Part shown: piece after piece, positions 1-8,313 of the stretch
How positions within the stretch are numbered: position 1 is the stretch's first letter
How the letters are laid out: every line of letters starts with the position of its first letter
From: Spirilliplanes yamanashiensis
GTDB taxonomy: Bacteria; Actinomycetota; Actinomycetes; Mycobacteriales; Micromonosporaceae
Assembly: GCF_016863475.1 (NCBI RefSeq)
Contig: NZ_BOOY01000026.1
Location: 62,001-126,000 of the forward strand
Direction of reading: 5' to 3'
Length of the DNA stretch: 64,000 nucleotides
The notes under the pieces: model-generated
Told to the model about the DNA's origin: nothing
Seen by the model: the letters and a program-made list of their open reading frames with translations, nothing else
Databases searched by the model: none
Position numbers and translations under genes: made by a program

Positions 1-39
1 CCCTCGCCGCCGCACCAGCGACAGAAACCCGGATGCGCC

Positions 40-1047
40 GTGACCGCACACGACCCGCACCAACCCCACCCCACCGCGTTCGGCCCCACCCCACCCCCAC
101 CCCGCGACCCGAGCCACGAGGGCCGCGCATCGGTCCCGGCGCCGCCTTCCGGGCCGCCGGTTTCGGGGCCGCCGCCGGTCTCGGGGCCGCCGTCTTCCGC
201 CGGACCGCGGGCCTTCGGCCCGCCGCCCGGCTCCGCGCCGCCGCCGGTTTCCGGGCCGCCGTCTTCCGCCGGGCCGCGGGCCTTCGACCCGCCGCCCGGC
301 TCCGCGCCGCCGCCCACTCCCGCGCCGCCTGCTTCTGCGTCGTCCGCGGGGCGGCGGCGTGGCGGGCGCGTCACTGGCCTTCTCGCCGTGCTGGCGCTGC
401 TGCTGGCCGCGGGTTCCGCCGTCCTGTCCTGGCGCGCGGCCGACCGCGCGGGCGACGCGGTCGCCCGCCTCGACGCCCTGGCCGCCGCCACCGCCGCCCC
501 GCCGCCGGCCCCGACCGAGGCCGCACCGGCGCCGACCGGCCCGCCGGCCGAACCCCCCGCCGACCTCCCGGCCGAGCCCACCGACCCCGCCCTCGACCCC
601 GACGCCCAGCCCACCCTGAACGCCCAGACCCGGTACGCCGTCAAGTACACGGCCGAGACGCTGCGCATCCCCTCCGCGTGCAGCGACACCGTCTACGTCG
701 ACCTCGACGAGCCGCGCGTCCAGGTGCCCTCCGGCACCGCCGAGATCCGGTACTACGACCCGTGCGGCATCCGGTCCGGGACCCTCGCCATGAGCGAGGG
801 GGTGCGCGGCAGCGAGGTCGAGTCGGAGGCCGTCACCCCGACCGAGTGCGCCGACCAGATCCGCACCCGGCCGCTGTCGACCGCGGAGCACCCGGTCCGC
901 CGGGGGCAGGTCTACTGCCTCACCACCTCCCTGGACGCGGCCCGCAGCGCCGCCACCACCTGGAAAATGGTGCTGCTCGTGGTGTCGGCGACCGCCCAGG
1001 ACGGGACGATCACGCTGCAGGCGTCGGCCTGGGACATCCCGGGGTAG
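40..1047 (+). CDS. Proline-rich single-pass membrane protein, unknown function
   Basis: I do not recognise a family. Read from GTG 40, the 335-residue product has a Pro/Ser/Ala-rich N-terminal part (residues 1-105), an RRRGGR basic patch, one membrane segment at about 111-130, a second Pro/Ala linker to about 190 and a C-terminal domain of about 140 residues with four cysteines that could form disulfides outside the cell. The N-terminal part contains a 23-residue unit repeated back to back (DNA 178-246 and 247-315). It lies just upstream of nuoC on the same strand, but 36 bases and a probable nuoC promoter separate them, so a shared role is not implied. The start is uncertain because little upstream sequence is visible. 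Confidence 0.65.
   Translation: MTAHDPHQPHPTAFGPTPPPPRDPSHEGRASVPAPPSGPPVSGPPPVSGPPSSAGPRAFGPPPGSAPPPVSGPPSSAGPRAFDPPPGSAPPPTPAPPASASSAGRRRGGRVTGLLAVLALLLAAGSAVLSWRAADRAGDAVARLDALAAATAAPPPAPTEAAPAPTGPPAEPPADLPAEPTDPALDPDAQPTLNAQTRYAVKYTAETLRIPSACSDTVYVDLDEPRVQVPSGTAEIRYYDPCGIRSGTLAMSEGVRGSEVESEAVTPTECADQIRTRPLSTAEHPVRRGQVYCLTTSLDAARSAATTWKMVLLVVSATAQDGTITLQASAWDIPG
178..315 (+). repeat. 69-bp tandem duplication within the proline-rich gene
   Basis: Two adjacent 69-base copies (178-246 and 247-315) differ at only a few bases and encode VSGPPSSAGPRAF followed by G or D and PPPGSAPPP. The length is a multiple of three, so copy-number change would keep the frame. Confidence 0.85.
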
Positions 1048-1070
1048 GGCCGGGCCCGCGGGGCGACCCC

Positions 1071-1076
1071 TAGGAT
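1071..1076 (+). promoter_or_regulatory. Possible -10 box (TAGGAT) of a leaderless nuoC transcript
   Basis: TAGGAT ends seven bases before ATG 1084, which would put the transcript start at or next to the start codon. No convincing -35 box is visible, and no ribosome binding site precedes the ATG, which fits a leaderless mRNA. Confidence 0.35.
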
Positions 1077-1083
1077 CGTGCGC

Positions 1084-1908
1084 ATGACGCCCGAAGAGGT
1101 CGGCGAGCGGATGGTGGCCCTGCTCGGCGGCGACGTGACCGCCGAGGTGTCGGGCGGCGGTGGGTACGCCCGCGCGACCGTCGACGTGCCCCGGGCGAAG
1201 TGGTACCGGGCGGTCGCCGGCGCCCGCGAGGCCGGCGTGCTGTCCTGCGACTTCTTCGACTGGCTGTCGGCCGTCGACGAGCTGGCCGACGGCTTCTCCG
1301 TCGTCGTCCACCTGTGGTCGACCCGGCGGCGGCACGGCGTGCTGCTGCGCACCCGGGTGCCGCGCGACGAGCCGACGCTGGAGTCGGTGGTGGAATTGTT
1401 CCCGGGCGCGGACTGGCACGAGCGCGAGACGCACGAGATGTTCGGCATCGACTTCGCCCGGCACCCGGGGCTGCGGCCGCTGCTGCTGCCGGACGGCTTC
1501 GAGGGGCACCCGCTGCGCAAGGAGTTCGTCCTGGCGTCGCGCGTGGTGAAGGCGTGGCCGGGCGCGAAGGAACCGGGCGAGTCCGAGGGCACCGCCCCGA
1601 AGCGGGCCGCGGTCCGCCCGCCGGGCGTGCCCGACCCGAACGAGTGGGGCCCCCTGGCGGGCACCCTCCCCGAGACCGCCGCCCCGTCCCGCCCGGCCCG
1701 CGGCCCCCGCCCGACCCCGACCGACCGCCCGCCCCGCCCACCCCGCCCGGCGGCGGCAGGCGCGGCCACGGCAGGCCCGGCCACCGCAGGCCCGGCCGCC
1801 CCGGACAAGGTCGAACCCCCGGCCGAGCCGAAGCCCAGCCCCACCTCCAACCCGTCGGCGGCGGACACCGACCCGGCCGCCGCCCCGCGCCCCGACGGGG
1901 AGGTCTGA
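1084..1908 (+). CDS. nuoC: NADH-quinone oxidoreductase subunit C (30 kDa family)
   Basis: This is a hydrophilic subunit of the complex I connecting region. The 30-kDa subunit signature is seen at residues 112-121 (HERETHEMFG), followed by GLRPLLLPDGFEGHPLRKEF. The catalytic-arm fold ends near residue 150; the remaining 120 residues are a Pro/Ala-rich low-complexity tail not usual for NuoC. An in-frame GTG at 1078 is an alternative start, but ATG 1084 sits right behind a TAGGAT box. The stop at 1906-1908 is followed one base later by nuoH, so the two are co-transcribed. No nuoA, nuoB or nuoD is adjacent, which is unusual. Confidence 0.85.
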   Translation: MTPEEVGERMVALLGGDVTAEVSGGGGYARATVDVPRAKWYRAVAGAREAGVLSCDFFDWLSAVDELADGFSVVVHLWSTRRRHGVLLRTRVPRDEPTLESVVELFPGADWHERETHEMFGIDFARHPGLRPLLLPDGFEGHPLRKEFVLASRVVKAWPGAKEPGESEGTAPKRAAVRPPGVPDPNEWGPLAGTLPETAAPSRPARGPRPTPTDRPPRPPRPAAAGAATAGPATAGPAAPDKVEPPAEPKPSPTSNPSAADTDPAAAPRPDGEV

Positions 1909-1909
1909 G

Positions 1910-2869
1910 ATGCCCGTCTGGCTCGATCTGGCGATCCGGGTCGTCGCCGTCGTCGTCGCGTTCCTCACCCTGCCGTTGCTGGTCGGGCAGGCGGAGCACA
2001 AGGTCATGGCGCACATGCAGGGCCGGCTCGGACCCATGTACGCCGGTGCGTTCCACGGCTGGGCGCAGCTCGTCGCCGACGGCGTCAAGTTCGTGCAGAA
2101 AGAGGACGTGACGCCGCGGGACGCCGACAAGCCGGTGTTCCAGCTCGCGCCGATTGTGGCGCTCATGCCGTACCTGCTGGTTCTGCTCGCCATCCCGCTC
2201 GGGCCCGGCGGCCTGGTCGCGCAGGGTCTCGACATCGGGTTGTTCTTCGTCCTCGCCCTGCTGGGCGTGGGCGTGGTGGCGGTGCTGATGTCGGCGTGGG
2301 CGTCGGCGAACAAGTACAGCCTGCTCGGCGGGCTGCGCGGGGCGGCGCAGCTGCTGGGGTACGAGCTGCCGCTGGTGCTGAGCGCGGCGAGCGTGGCGAT
2401 GGCGGCGGGGACGCTGAGCCTGAGCGGCATCGTGGAGGCGTGGCGGCCGTGGTGGCTGCTGTGGCAGGCGCCGGCGATGGTGGTGTTCTTCCTGGCGGGG
2501 CTGGCGGAGATCCGGCGGCCCCCGTTCGACATGCCGATCGCCGACTCGGAGCTGGTGTTCGGCTACATGACGGAGTATTCGGGGCTGCGGTTCGCGTTCT
2601 TCCTGCTCGCCGAGTACGTGGGCATCGTGGTGATCGCGGCGCTGACGACGGTGCTGTTCCTGGGGGGCTGGCACGGCCCGTACGAGGAGCAGCTGGGCTG
2701 GCTGTGGACGCTGCTGAAGGTGTTCGCGGTGGCGTTCGTGGTGATCTGGCTGCGGGTCAGTTACCCGCGGCTGCGCGAGGACCAGTTGCAGCGGTTGTGC
2801 TGGCTGGTGCTCGTGCCGGTGGCGCTCGGGCAGCTGGTGCTGACGGTGGCGGTGCGGGTTGCGCTCTGA
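1910..2869 (+). CDS. nuoH: NADH-quinone oxidoreductase subunit H
   Basis: This is the membrane subunit that joins the quinone-reducing part of complex I to the proton-pumping arm. Its 319 residues match the usual length, with about eight hydrophobic segments. The quinone-site loop reads RRPPFDMPIADSELVFGYMTEYSG; in the common form the stretch is PFDLPEAEQELV, so the first glutamate is isoleucine here. As I recall it, this variant is typical of the second (partial) nuo cluster of actinomycetes. It starts at ATG 1910, directly after nuoC. Its end overlaps the next gene by 11 bases, and nuoI lies 1.8 kb further on rather than adjacent. Confidence 0.95.
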   Translation: MPVWLDLAIRVVAVVVAFLTLPLLVGQAEHKVMAHMQGRLGPMYAGAFHGWAQLVADGVKFVQKEDVTPRDADKPVFQLAPIVALMPYLLVLLAIPLGPGGLVAQGLDIGLFFVLALLGVGVVAVLMSAWASANKYSLLGGLRGAAQLLGYELPLVLSAASVAMAAGTLSLSGIVEAWRPWWLLWQAPAMVVFFLAGLAEIRRPPFDMPIADSELVFGYMTEYSGLRFAFFLLAEYVGIVVIAALTTVLFLGGWHGPYEEQLGWLWTLLKVFAVAFVVIWLRVSYPRLREDQLQRLCWLVLVPVALGQLVLTVAVRVAL

Positions 2870-3269
2870 GGAGCGGGCGGCGCGCCGGTTCGTGGCGGAC
2901 GTGTGGAACGCGGGCGCCGAGGGGTCGGTGCTCGAGCTGGTGGCGCCGGGGTGCCCGGGGTTGCAGGGGGCGGGCCCGGAGGCGGTGCTGGCGTTCCACC
3001 GGGACCGCCGCGCCTCGTTCCCCGACCTGCGCTACAAGATCATCGAGGTCGTGGCGGCCGAGGGCAGCGCGGCGGTGCGGTGGCGGGCGGCCGGCACCCA
3101 GGCGGGCCCGTTCGGGCCGGTGCCGGCGACCGGGCGCACGGTGAGCTTCTCGGGGGCGACGTTCCTGCGCTTCGACGCCGACGGGCGCATCGCGGACGCG
3201 TGGAGCGTCAACGAGCTGTTCCAGGTGTTGCAGCAGCTCGGGGTGGAGATGTTGCCGCCGCTCACGTGA
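2859..3269 (+). CDS. SnoaL-like / ester cyclase-family protein
   Basis: The 136-residue product fits the SnoaL-like NTF2 fold: an N-terminal helix with RRFVADVWNAG, then FHRDRRASFPDLRYKI, a GPFGPVPATGRTVSFSG strand pair, and a C-terminal DGRIADAWSVNELFQVLQQLG. The substrate cannot be told from sequence. The first start is TTG 2859, inside the end of nuoH; a later GTG at 2892 would cut into the conserved helix, so I keep 2859. It is read with nuoH but has no known link to respiration. Its last 8 bases overlap the convergent gene behind it. Confidence 0.75.
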   Translation: MRSEERAARRFVADVWNAGAEGSVLELVAPGCPGLQGAGPEAVLAFHRDRRASFPDLRYKIIEVVAAEGSAAVRWRAAGTQAGPFGPVPATGRTVSFSGATFLRFDADGRIADAWSVNELFQVLQQLGVEMLPPLT

Positions 3270-3870
3270 GCTGGGCGACGCGGTGCCCCGCCACGAGCGC
3301 GGCGACGAGGGCCTGGGGGTCGTCGGCGCCGACGTGCACCTCGGTGACCTCCTTGCCGTCCACGGTGATCGGCGTGGTGAGGATCAGCGCCACGTTCGTC
3401 TCGGCCTGCACCACGTACGCGAGCCGGCCGCCCTCGACGGTGATGGCGGTGCCGAAGCCGTTGCGTTCCCAGGTGCGGACGTCGCGCGGCTGCACGTGGG
3501 CGATCTGCCCCCACGAGAGCCGCAGGTCGGTGAAGGTGCCGTGCCGCAGCCGCACCCCGTCGGCCGAGACCAGGTAGGGCCGCACCACGTACGCCACCCA
3601 CAGGCCGAGCGAGAACGTGACGCCCCAGATGCCCAGCACGAGCAGGGCGAGCTGCACCGGCCGCCACGGGATGATGAAGTGCAGCGCGGGCACCTCGACG
3701 GCGCTGCCGACGACGAGCATGACGAACAGCCCGGTCCCCGCCTTGTGGTAGCCGACGGTGGTGACGCCGTCGCGCCGGCCGTCGCGCCGCCCGGTGACGA
3801 ACAGCCACAGCGAGCGCCACAGCGCCGCCTCGAACCGGACCGCCACCCACAGCAGCCGCAGCACCCTCAT
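3262..3870 (-). CDS. Two-TM membrane protein, possible PH-like domain, unknown function
   Basis: The 202 residues begin with a basic amphipathic stretch ([20 protein letters not shown]), followed by two membrane segments at about 45-67 and 73-95. A soluble C-terminal half of beta-rich character follows (VSADGVRLRHGTFTDLRLSW...), resembling the small PH-like domains annotated in actinobacterial membrane proteins. I cannot assign a function. It is the second gene of a two-gene operon: its ATG overlaps the stop of the merR gene by four bases (3867-3870), so it may respond to the same signal. Its end overlaps the SnoaL-like gene tail-to-tail. Confidence 0.7.
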   Translation of the reverse strand: MRVLRLLWVAVRFEAALWRSLWLFVTGRRDGRRDGVTTVGYHKAGTGLFVMLVVGSAVEVPALHFIIPWRPVQLALLVLGIWGVTFSLGLWVAYVVRPYLVSADGVRLRHGTFTDLRLSWGQIAHVQPRDVRTWERNGFGTAITVEGGRLAYVVQAETNVALILTTPITVDGKEVTEVHVGADDPQALVAALVAGHRVAQLT

Positions 3871-4586
3871 CCCAGCTCCTTCCCGATCAGTTCGCCGCAG
3901 CGCTGTTGCGCGGGCGTCAGCGCCTCCGAGAAGAACGTGGCCATCACGTCCACCCGCCAGTCCTGGGCCGGGCCGGGGGTGCCCCGGTGCCGCAGGTGCG
4001 CGGCCAGGTCGGCGGCGAGGGCGTCGACGGCCGGGTCGTCGGGGGGCGTGTCGGCCAGCGCGGTGAACCGCAGTCCCAGCTCGACCATCCGCTCGTCGCC
4101 CATCGCCTGCGCGTACAGCTCCACGAGGCCGGGCACCCGCTCCGGGTACAGCGCGACCAGCAGCGCCAGCGCGTCCCGCTCCACGGCCACCGCCTCGGCC
4201 GGGATGCCCATGGCGGCGGCCCGTTCCAGCAGCACGGCCAGTTCGTGGGGCAGCGCCAGGTCGCCGGGCCCGGCCAGCACGGCCGCGATGGCCTCCCGCC
4301 GCCGCAGCAGCTCGGCCTGCTGGCGGCCCAGCTCCTCGTCGAGCGCCAGCAGCGCCGACCGGGTGTCCGACGCGGGCTCGCCGACCAGCCGCCCGATCTC
4401 GGCGAGGCTCAGGCCGACGTCCTGCATCCGCCGGATCTGCGTCAGCCGGATCAGGTCCGCGGGCCCGTAGCTGCGGTACCCGTTGCCGCGCCGCGGCGGC
4501 TCGGGCAGCACCCCGACCCGGTGGTAGTGCCGGATCGCGCGCGGCGTGACGCCGGCCAGGTTGGCCAGCTCGGAGATGGTGAGCAC
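3867..4586 (-). CDS. MerR-family transcriptional regulator
   Basis: The N-terminal winged helix (residues 1-70) has the MerR pattern: [20 protein letters not shown], then [20 protein letters not shown] and [21 protein letters not shown] coiled-coil-like helix follows (about 75-110), then an effector domain of about 130 residues with no cysteine, so a metal-sensing role like that of MerR or CueR is unlikely. The start is GTG 4586. It is divergent from nuoI; the inverted repeat at 4602-4624 in the shared promoter region is a likely operator, giving autoregulation and perhaps influence on nuoI. It is coupled to the membrane protein gene behind it. Confidence 0.9.
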   Translation of the reverse strand: MLTISELANLAGVTPRAIRHYHRVGVLPEPPRRGNGYRSYGPADLIRLTQIRRMQDVGLSLAEIGRLVGEPASDTRSALLALDEELGRQQAELLRRREAIAAVLAGPGDLALPHELAVLLERAAAMGIPAEAVAVERDALALLVALYPERVPGLVELYAQAMGDERMVELGLRFTALADTPPDDPAVDALAADLAAHLRHRGTPGPAQDWRVDVMATFFSEALTPAQQRCGELIGKELG

Positions 4587-4601
4587 CCCATCATCAGAAA
4601 C

Positions 4602-4624
4602 CCTGACGCTACGTCAACGTCAAG
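4602..4624. promoter_or_regulatory. Inverted repeat, probable MerR operator
   Basis: CCTGACG at the left edge and CGTCAAG at the right edge form an imperfect dyad over 23 bases. Read on the minus strand it contains TTGACG, which can serve as the merR -35 box. MerR proteins bind such dyads between promoter boxes of their own gene. The position between divergent merR and nuoI is suggestive; binding is inferred. Confidence 0.5.
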
Positions 4625-4677
4625 CAGGTCCGGGGGTGTCCTCGCGCGCGGACGCGCGACGGGGCAGGATATGCCGC

Positions 4678-5550
4678 GTGAACGTTCCGGGAGAAGGGCT
4701 GGCCAAGGGGCTGGCGGTCACGTTGAAGACGATGACCCGCCGCTCCACCACGCAGCAGTACCCCGACGTCGAACCCGACCTGCCGCCCCGGTCCCGCGGC
4801 GTCATCGCCCTGTCGGAGCAGAACTGCACGTCGTGCATGCTGTGCGCCCGCGAGTGCCCCGACTGGTGCATCTACATCGACTCGCACAAGGAGGACGTGG
4901 TCGTCCCGGGGGCGGCGCGCCCCCGCCAGCGCAACGTCCTCGACCGGTTCGCCATCGACTTCTCGCTGTGCATGTACTGCGGCATCTGCATCGAGGTGTG
5001 CCCGTTCGACGCCCTCTACTGGACGCCCGAGTTCGAGTACTCCGAGCTGGACCTGCGCGACCTGCTGCACGAGAAGCCCCGCCTCGGCGAGTGGATGCAG
5101 ACCGTCCCGCCGCCGCCCGCGCACGACCCGATGGGCGAGCCGGCCAAGGAGGAGACCGCGGCCGCGAAGAAGGCGGCGGGCCCGGGGGCGGCCACCCCCG
5201 CGAAGAGCGCAGGAGTACGCCGCCCCGCCACGTCCCCGGCTCGCCCGGCGACGCCCGCCGGGGCCCAGGCCGCGGAGGCGCCGCCGGCCGCTGCCCCTCC
5301 CCACCCGGCGCAGGCCCCGACGTCCCAGCCCCCGCCGGCCGCCGCCGGCCCCGCCGCCGCGACCCCGCCCGCCACCGGCCCGGCGGCTGCCGCCGCGGGC
5401 ACGCCCGTCGAGGCCGCCCACGGCGCGACGCCCGCCGAGCAGCCGCCCGCGGCCCCGCCCGCGAGCGCCGAGCCCGAGGCCCCGAAGCCCGAGTCCCCGG
5501 AGGCCCGGGAGCCCCGGGACCCCGACGCCGGGCCGGAGCGCGGCGCATGA
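4678..5550 (+). CDS. nuoI: NADH-quinone oxidoreductase subunit I, extended C-terminus
   Basis: This is the ferredoxin-like subunit carrying two [4Fe-4S] clusters in the connecting arm of complex I. Both cysteine motifs are intact: C50, C53, C56, C60 and C98, C101, C104, C108. I chose GTG 4678 (290 residues) because the reading frame upstream runs into the merR promoter. Residues from about 143 to 290 form a Pro/Ala-rich low-complexity tail that doubles the normal length. It begins the second block of nuo genes, 1.8 kb after nuoH, and its TGA overlaps the ATG of nuoJ by four bases. Confidence 0.92.
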   Translation: MNVPGEGLAKGLAVTLKTMTRRSTTQQYPDVEPDLPPRSRGVIALSEQNCTSCMLCARECPDWCIYIDSHKEDVVVPGAARPRQRNVLDRFAIDFSLCMYCGICIEVCPFDALYWTPEFEYSELDLRDLLHEKPRLGEWMQTVPPPPAHDPMGEPAKEETAAAKKAAGPGAATPAKSAGVRRPATSPARPATPAGAQAAEAPPAAAPPHPAQAPTSQPPPAAAGPAAATPPATGPAAAAAGTPVEAAHGATPAEQPPAAPPASAEPEAPKPESPEAREPRDPDAGPERGA

Positions 5551-6068
5551 GCGGAGCCGACGTGCTGCTGCTCGCGCTGGGGGCGGTGGCGGTGGGCGCG
5601 GGCGCGCTCGTGGTCACCACCCGGCACCTGGTCCGGGCGGGCCTGCACCTGGTGGTGTGCCTGGGCGCGATCGCCGGGCTGTATCTCGTGCTGGGCGCCG
5701 AGCTGGTCGCCTGGGTGCAGGTGCTGATCTACGTGGGCGCGGTGGTGATCCTGCTGCTGTTCGCGGTGATGCTGACCCGCGCGCCGATCGGCCCGGCCGA
5801 CGACCTGGACCGGGCCGCGTGGCCCGCCGCGCTCGTGGGCGCCGGGTCGGGGCTGGGGCTGGCGGCGCTGTTCGTGTCCGCGTACGGGTGGCGGGCGGTC
5901 GAGGTGGCCGAGCCGGGCACGGCCGGGCTGATGGGCGACCGGATCTTCGGGTCGTGGGTGCTGCCGTTCGAGGTGGTGTCCGTGCTGCTGCTGGCCGCGC
6001 TGATCGGCGCGATCGTGGTGTCCCGCCCGGACATCGGCGCGAAGGACGCGAAGGAGCGGGCCCGGTGA
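5547..6068 (+). CDS. nuoJ: NADH-quinone oxidoreductase subunit J
   Basis: This is a 173-residue membrane subunit of the complex I proton-translocating arm with five hydrophobic segments. The conserved third helix reads [20 protein letters not shown], including the YVGAV stretch containing the pi-bulge in known structures, followed by the FAVMLT end. The start ATG 5547 overlaps the nuoI stop, and its own TGA overlaps the GTG of nuoK, so translation is coupled along the series. Confidence 0.95.
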   Translation: MSGADVLLLALGAVAVGAGALVVTTRHLVRAGLHLVVCLGAIAGLYLVLGAELVAWVQVLIYVGAVVILLLFAVMLTRAPIGPADDLDRAAWPAALVGAGSGLGLAALFVSAYGWRAVEVAEPGTAGLMGDRIFGSWVLPFEVVSVLLLAALIGAIVVSRPDIGAKDAKERAR

Positions 6069-6406
6069 TCCGCCCGGTCGTGCCGTTCGTGGTGGCCGCG
6101 CTGCTGTTCGGCCTGGGCGTCTACGGGGTGCTGCGCCGCCGCAACGCGGTGCTGGTGCTGATGGCGGTCGAGCTGATGCTGAACGCCGTCAACATCGTGC
6201 TGGTCACCGCGGACACCACCGTGCGCGCGGCGGTCCGCGACGCCGGGCTGACCCACACCGGCGGGGTGTTCGCCCTGTTCGTGGTGGTGATCGCCGCGGC
6301 GGAGGTGGGCGTGGGCCTGGCGGTGATCCTCCAGCTGTACCGGCTGCGGGACACCGTGGTCGTGGACGACCTGGACCTGGACGCCGAGCCGGAGGGCGCC
6401 CGGTGA
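6065..6406 (+). CDS. nuoK: NADH-quinone oxidoreductase subunit K
   Basis: This is a small membrane subunit of 113 residues with three hydrophobic segments. The two conserved membrane glutamates of the proton pathway are in place: VLMAVELMLNAVNIVLV and FVVVIAAAEVGVGLAVIL. It starts at GTG 6065, inside the nuoJ stop codon, and its end overlaps nuoL by four bases. Confidence 0.95.
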   Translation: MIRPVVPFVVAALLFGLGVYGVLRRRNAVLVLMAVELMLNAVNIVLVTADTTVRAAVRDAGLTHTGGVFALFVVVIAAAEVGVGLAVILQLYRLRDTVVVDDLDLDAEPEGAR

Positions 6407-8313
6407 GCCCCGACGTCTCGACGCCGCTGCTGATCGTCGTACCCCTGGTGGCGGGCCTGCTCGGCCTGCTGCTGCCGCAGGGCGCCCGGCGGCCCGCGGC
6501 GCTGCTCGGCGTCGGCGGCGCGGCCGTGGCGCTGGCGGCGGCGCTGGCGCTGCTGCCGAACGCGCTGCCGAGCGACCGGCCGGGCGCGCTGGCGTGGCGG
6601 TGGGCCCAGTTCGGCGGCCTGACCGTCGACATCGCGCTGCGGCCCTCGCTGACGGCCGCGTACGTGGCCCTCGCCGTGACGGTGGTGGCGCTGGCCGTGC
6701 AGGTGTACTCGGTGGCGTACCTGCACGACGACGACCGGTACGCCCCGTACGCCGCCCAGGTCAGCCTGTTCACCGCCGCCATGCTGATCGTGGTGTTCGC
6801 GGACGACCTGATCCTGCTGCTGGTCGGCTGGGAGGTCATGGGCCTCTGCTCGTACCTGCTGATCGGCCACGACCGGCGGCTGCCGGAGGCGCCCGGCTCG
6901 GCGGTGAAGGCGTTCCTGGTGACCCGGGCCGGCGACGTCGGCTTCCTGCTCGGCATCGCGGTGCTGGGGGTGTCGGCGGGCAGCTTCCGCGTCGGCGAGG
7001 TGCTCGCCGCCGACCACGGCCCGGTGCTGCTGACCACCGGCCTGCTGCTGCTGCTGTGCGGGGTGGCGGGCAAGAGCGCCCAGTTCCCGCTGCACACCTG
7101 GCTGCCCGACGCGATGGCCGGCCCGACCCCGGTGTCGGCGCTGATCCACGCGGCCACGATGGTCGCCGCGGGCGTGTACGTGGTGGCCCGCCTGCACCCG
7201 CTGTTCGCGGAGTCGCCGGCCACCCTGGCGGTGCTGGCGGTCGTGGCGGCGGTGACGATCCTGCTGGGCGCGCTGGCCGCGACCGCGCAGGACGACATCA
7301 AGCGCGTGCTGGCCTGGTCGACGGTCTCCCAGATCGGCTACATGACGGCGGCGCTGGCGGCCGGCTCGACGTCGGCGGCGCTGTTCCACCTGCTCACCCA
7401 CGCCGCGTTCAAGGCGCTGCTGTTCCTCGCCGCGGGCGCGGTGATCCACGCCGTCGGCACGAACCTGATGTCGGCGATGGGCGGGCTGCGCACCGCGATG
7501 CCGGCCACGTTCACGGCGATGGTGGTAGGCCTCGGCGCGCTGGCCGGGCTGCCGCCGCTGGCGGGCTTCTGGAGCAAGGACACGGTCCTGGTCGCGGCCG
7601 CCGCCGCCCGCGACGGCCACGGGCCCGGGCCCGCCTGGGCCGGCCTGGTCGTCTGGCTGGCGGCGCTGCTGGGGGTGGCGATCACCGCGTGGTACGCGAC
7701 CCGCCTGCTGCTGCGCACGTTCTTCGGCGCCCGGCGCACCGGCGAGCCGTACGCGCCGCCGCCCTTCCCGGGCGCCGCGCCGCCGCACGAGCCGGCGGCC
7801 CACGGCGAGCCGCACGACCCGCCCGCCCTGATGCGCTGGCCGGTCGGCCTGCTGACCATCGCGGCGGCCGTGGTGGGGCTGCTCGCGTTCGTGCCGGCGT
7901 TCACCGCCGAGCTGGGCCTGGTCGAGGCGCACCTCGACGTCAACGGCGTCCTCGCGCTCGGGCTGCTCGCGCTGGGCGCGGCCGCGGCGTGGTGGCGGTG
8001 GCGCGCCGCGCCCGCCGCCGACCCGGCCGCCGCGCTGGGCCGGCTGCGCCCGCTGTTCGCCGGCGCGTTCCGCATCGACGACGCCCAGGACCTGCTGGTC
8101 GTGCGCCCCGCCCACGCCCTGGCCCGGTTCGCCCGCCGCGCCGACGAGCGGGTCGTCGACGGCGCCGTCGAGGCCACCGGGGCGGGCGCCACCCGGCTGG
8201 GCGTGCTGCTCGGCCGGGCGCACGCGGCGGCCGTACCGCGCGCCGTCGCCGCCGCCCTGGCCGGCGCCCTGCTCGTCGCCGTCGTCGCCGCCGTCGTGGG
8301 AGGTGTGGCGTGA
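6403..8313 (+). CDS. nuoL: NADH-quinone oxidoreductase subunit L
   Basis: This is the distal antiporter-like proton-pumping subunit of complex I, 636 residues, the family's normal length. Key membrane charges are present: Glu144 in VGWEVMGLCSYLLIG and Lys224 in GKSAQFPLHTWLPDAM. The C-terminal part contains a more hydrophilic loop rich in Pro and His, then the lateral-helix region. GTG 6403 overlaps the nuoK stop, and its TGA overlaps the GTG of nuoM. Confidence 0.95.
   Translation: MSPDVSTPLLIVVPLVAGLLGLLLPQGARRPAALLGVGGAAVALAAALALLPNALPSDRPGALAWRWAQFGGLTVDIALRPSLTAAYVALAVTVVALAVQVYSVAYLHDDDRYAPYAAQVSLFTAAMLIVVFADDLILLLVGWEVMGLCSYLLIGHDRRLPEAPGSAVKAFLVTRAGDVGFLLGIAVLGVSAGSFRVGEVLAADHGPVLLTTGLLLLLCGVAGKSAQFPLHTWLPDAMAGPTPVSALIHAATMVAAGVYVVARLHPLFAESPATLAVLAVVAAVTILLGALAATAQDDIKRVLAWSTVSQIGYMTAALAAGSTSAALFHLLTHAAFKALLFLAAGAVIHAVGTNLMSAMGGLRTAMPATFTAMVVGLGALAGLPPLAGFWSKDTVLVAAAAARDGHGPGPAWAGLVVWLAALLGVAITAWYATRLLLRTFFGARRTGEPYAPPPFPGAAPPHEPAAHGEPHDPPALMRWPVGLLTIAAAVVGLLAFVPAFTAELGLVEAHLDVNGVLALGLLALGAAAAWWRWRAAPAADPAAALGRLRPLFAGAFRIDDAQDLLVVRPAHALARFARRADERVVDGAVEATGAGATRLGVLLGRAHAAAVPRAVAAALAGALLVAVVAAVVGGVA

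Noticed and set aside
33-1073. A 346-codon Arg/Pro-rich frame overlapping the first gene
   Set aside because: Its composition is that of an off-frame reading; the frame from 40 has a membrane segment and ordered domain.
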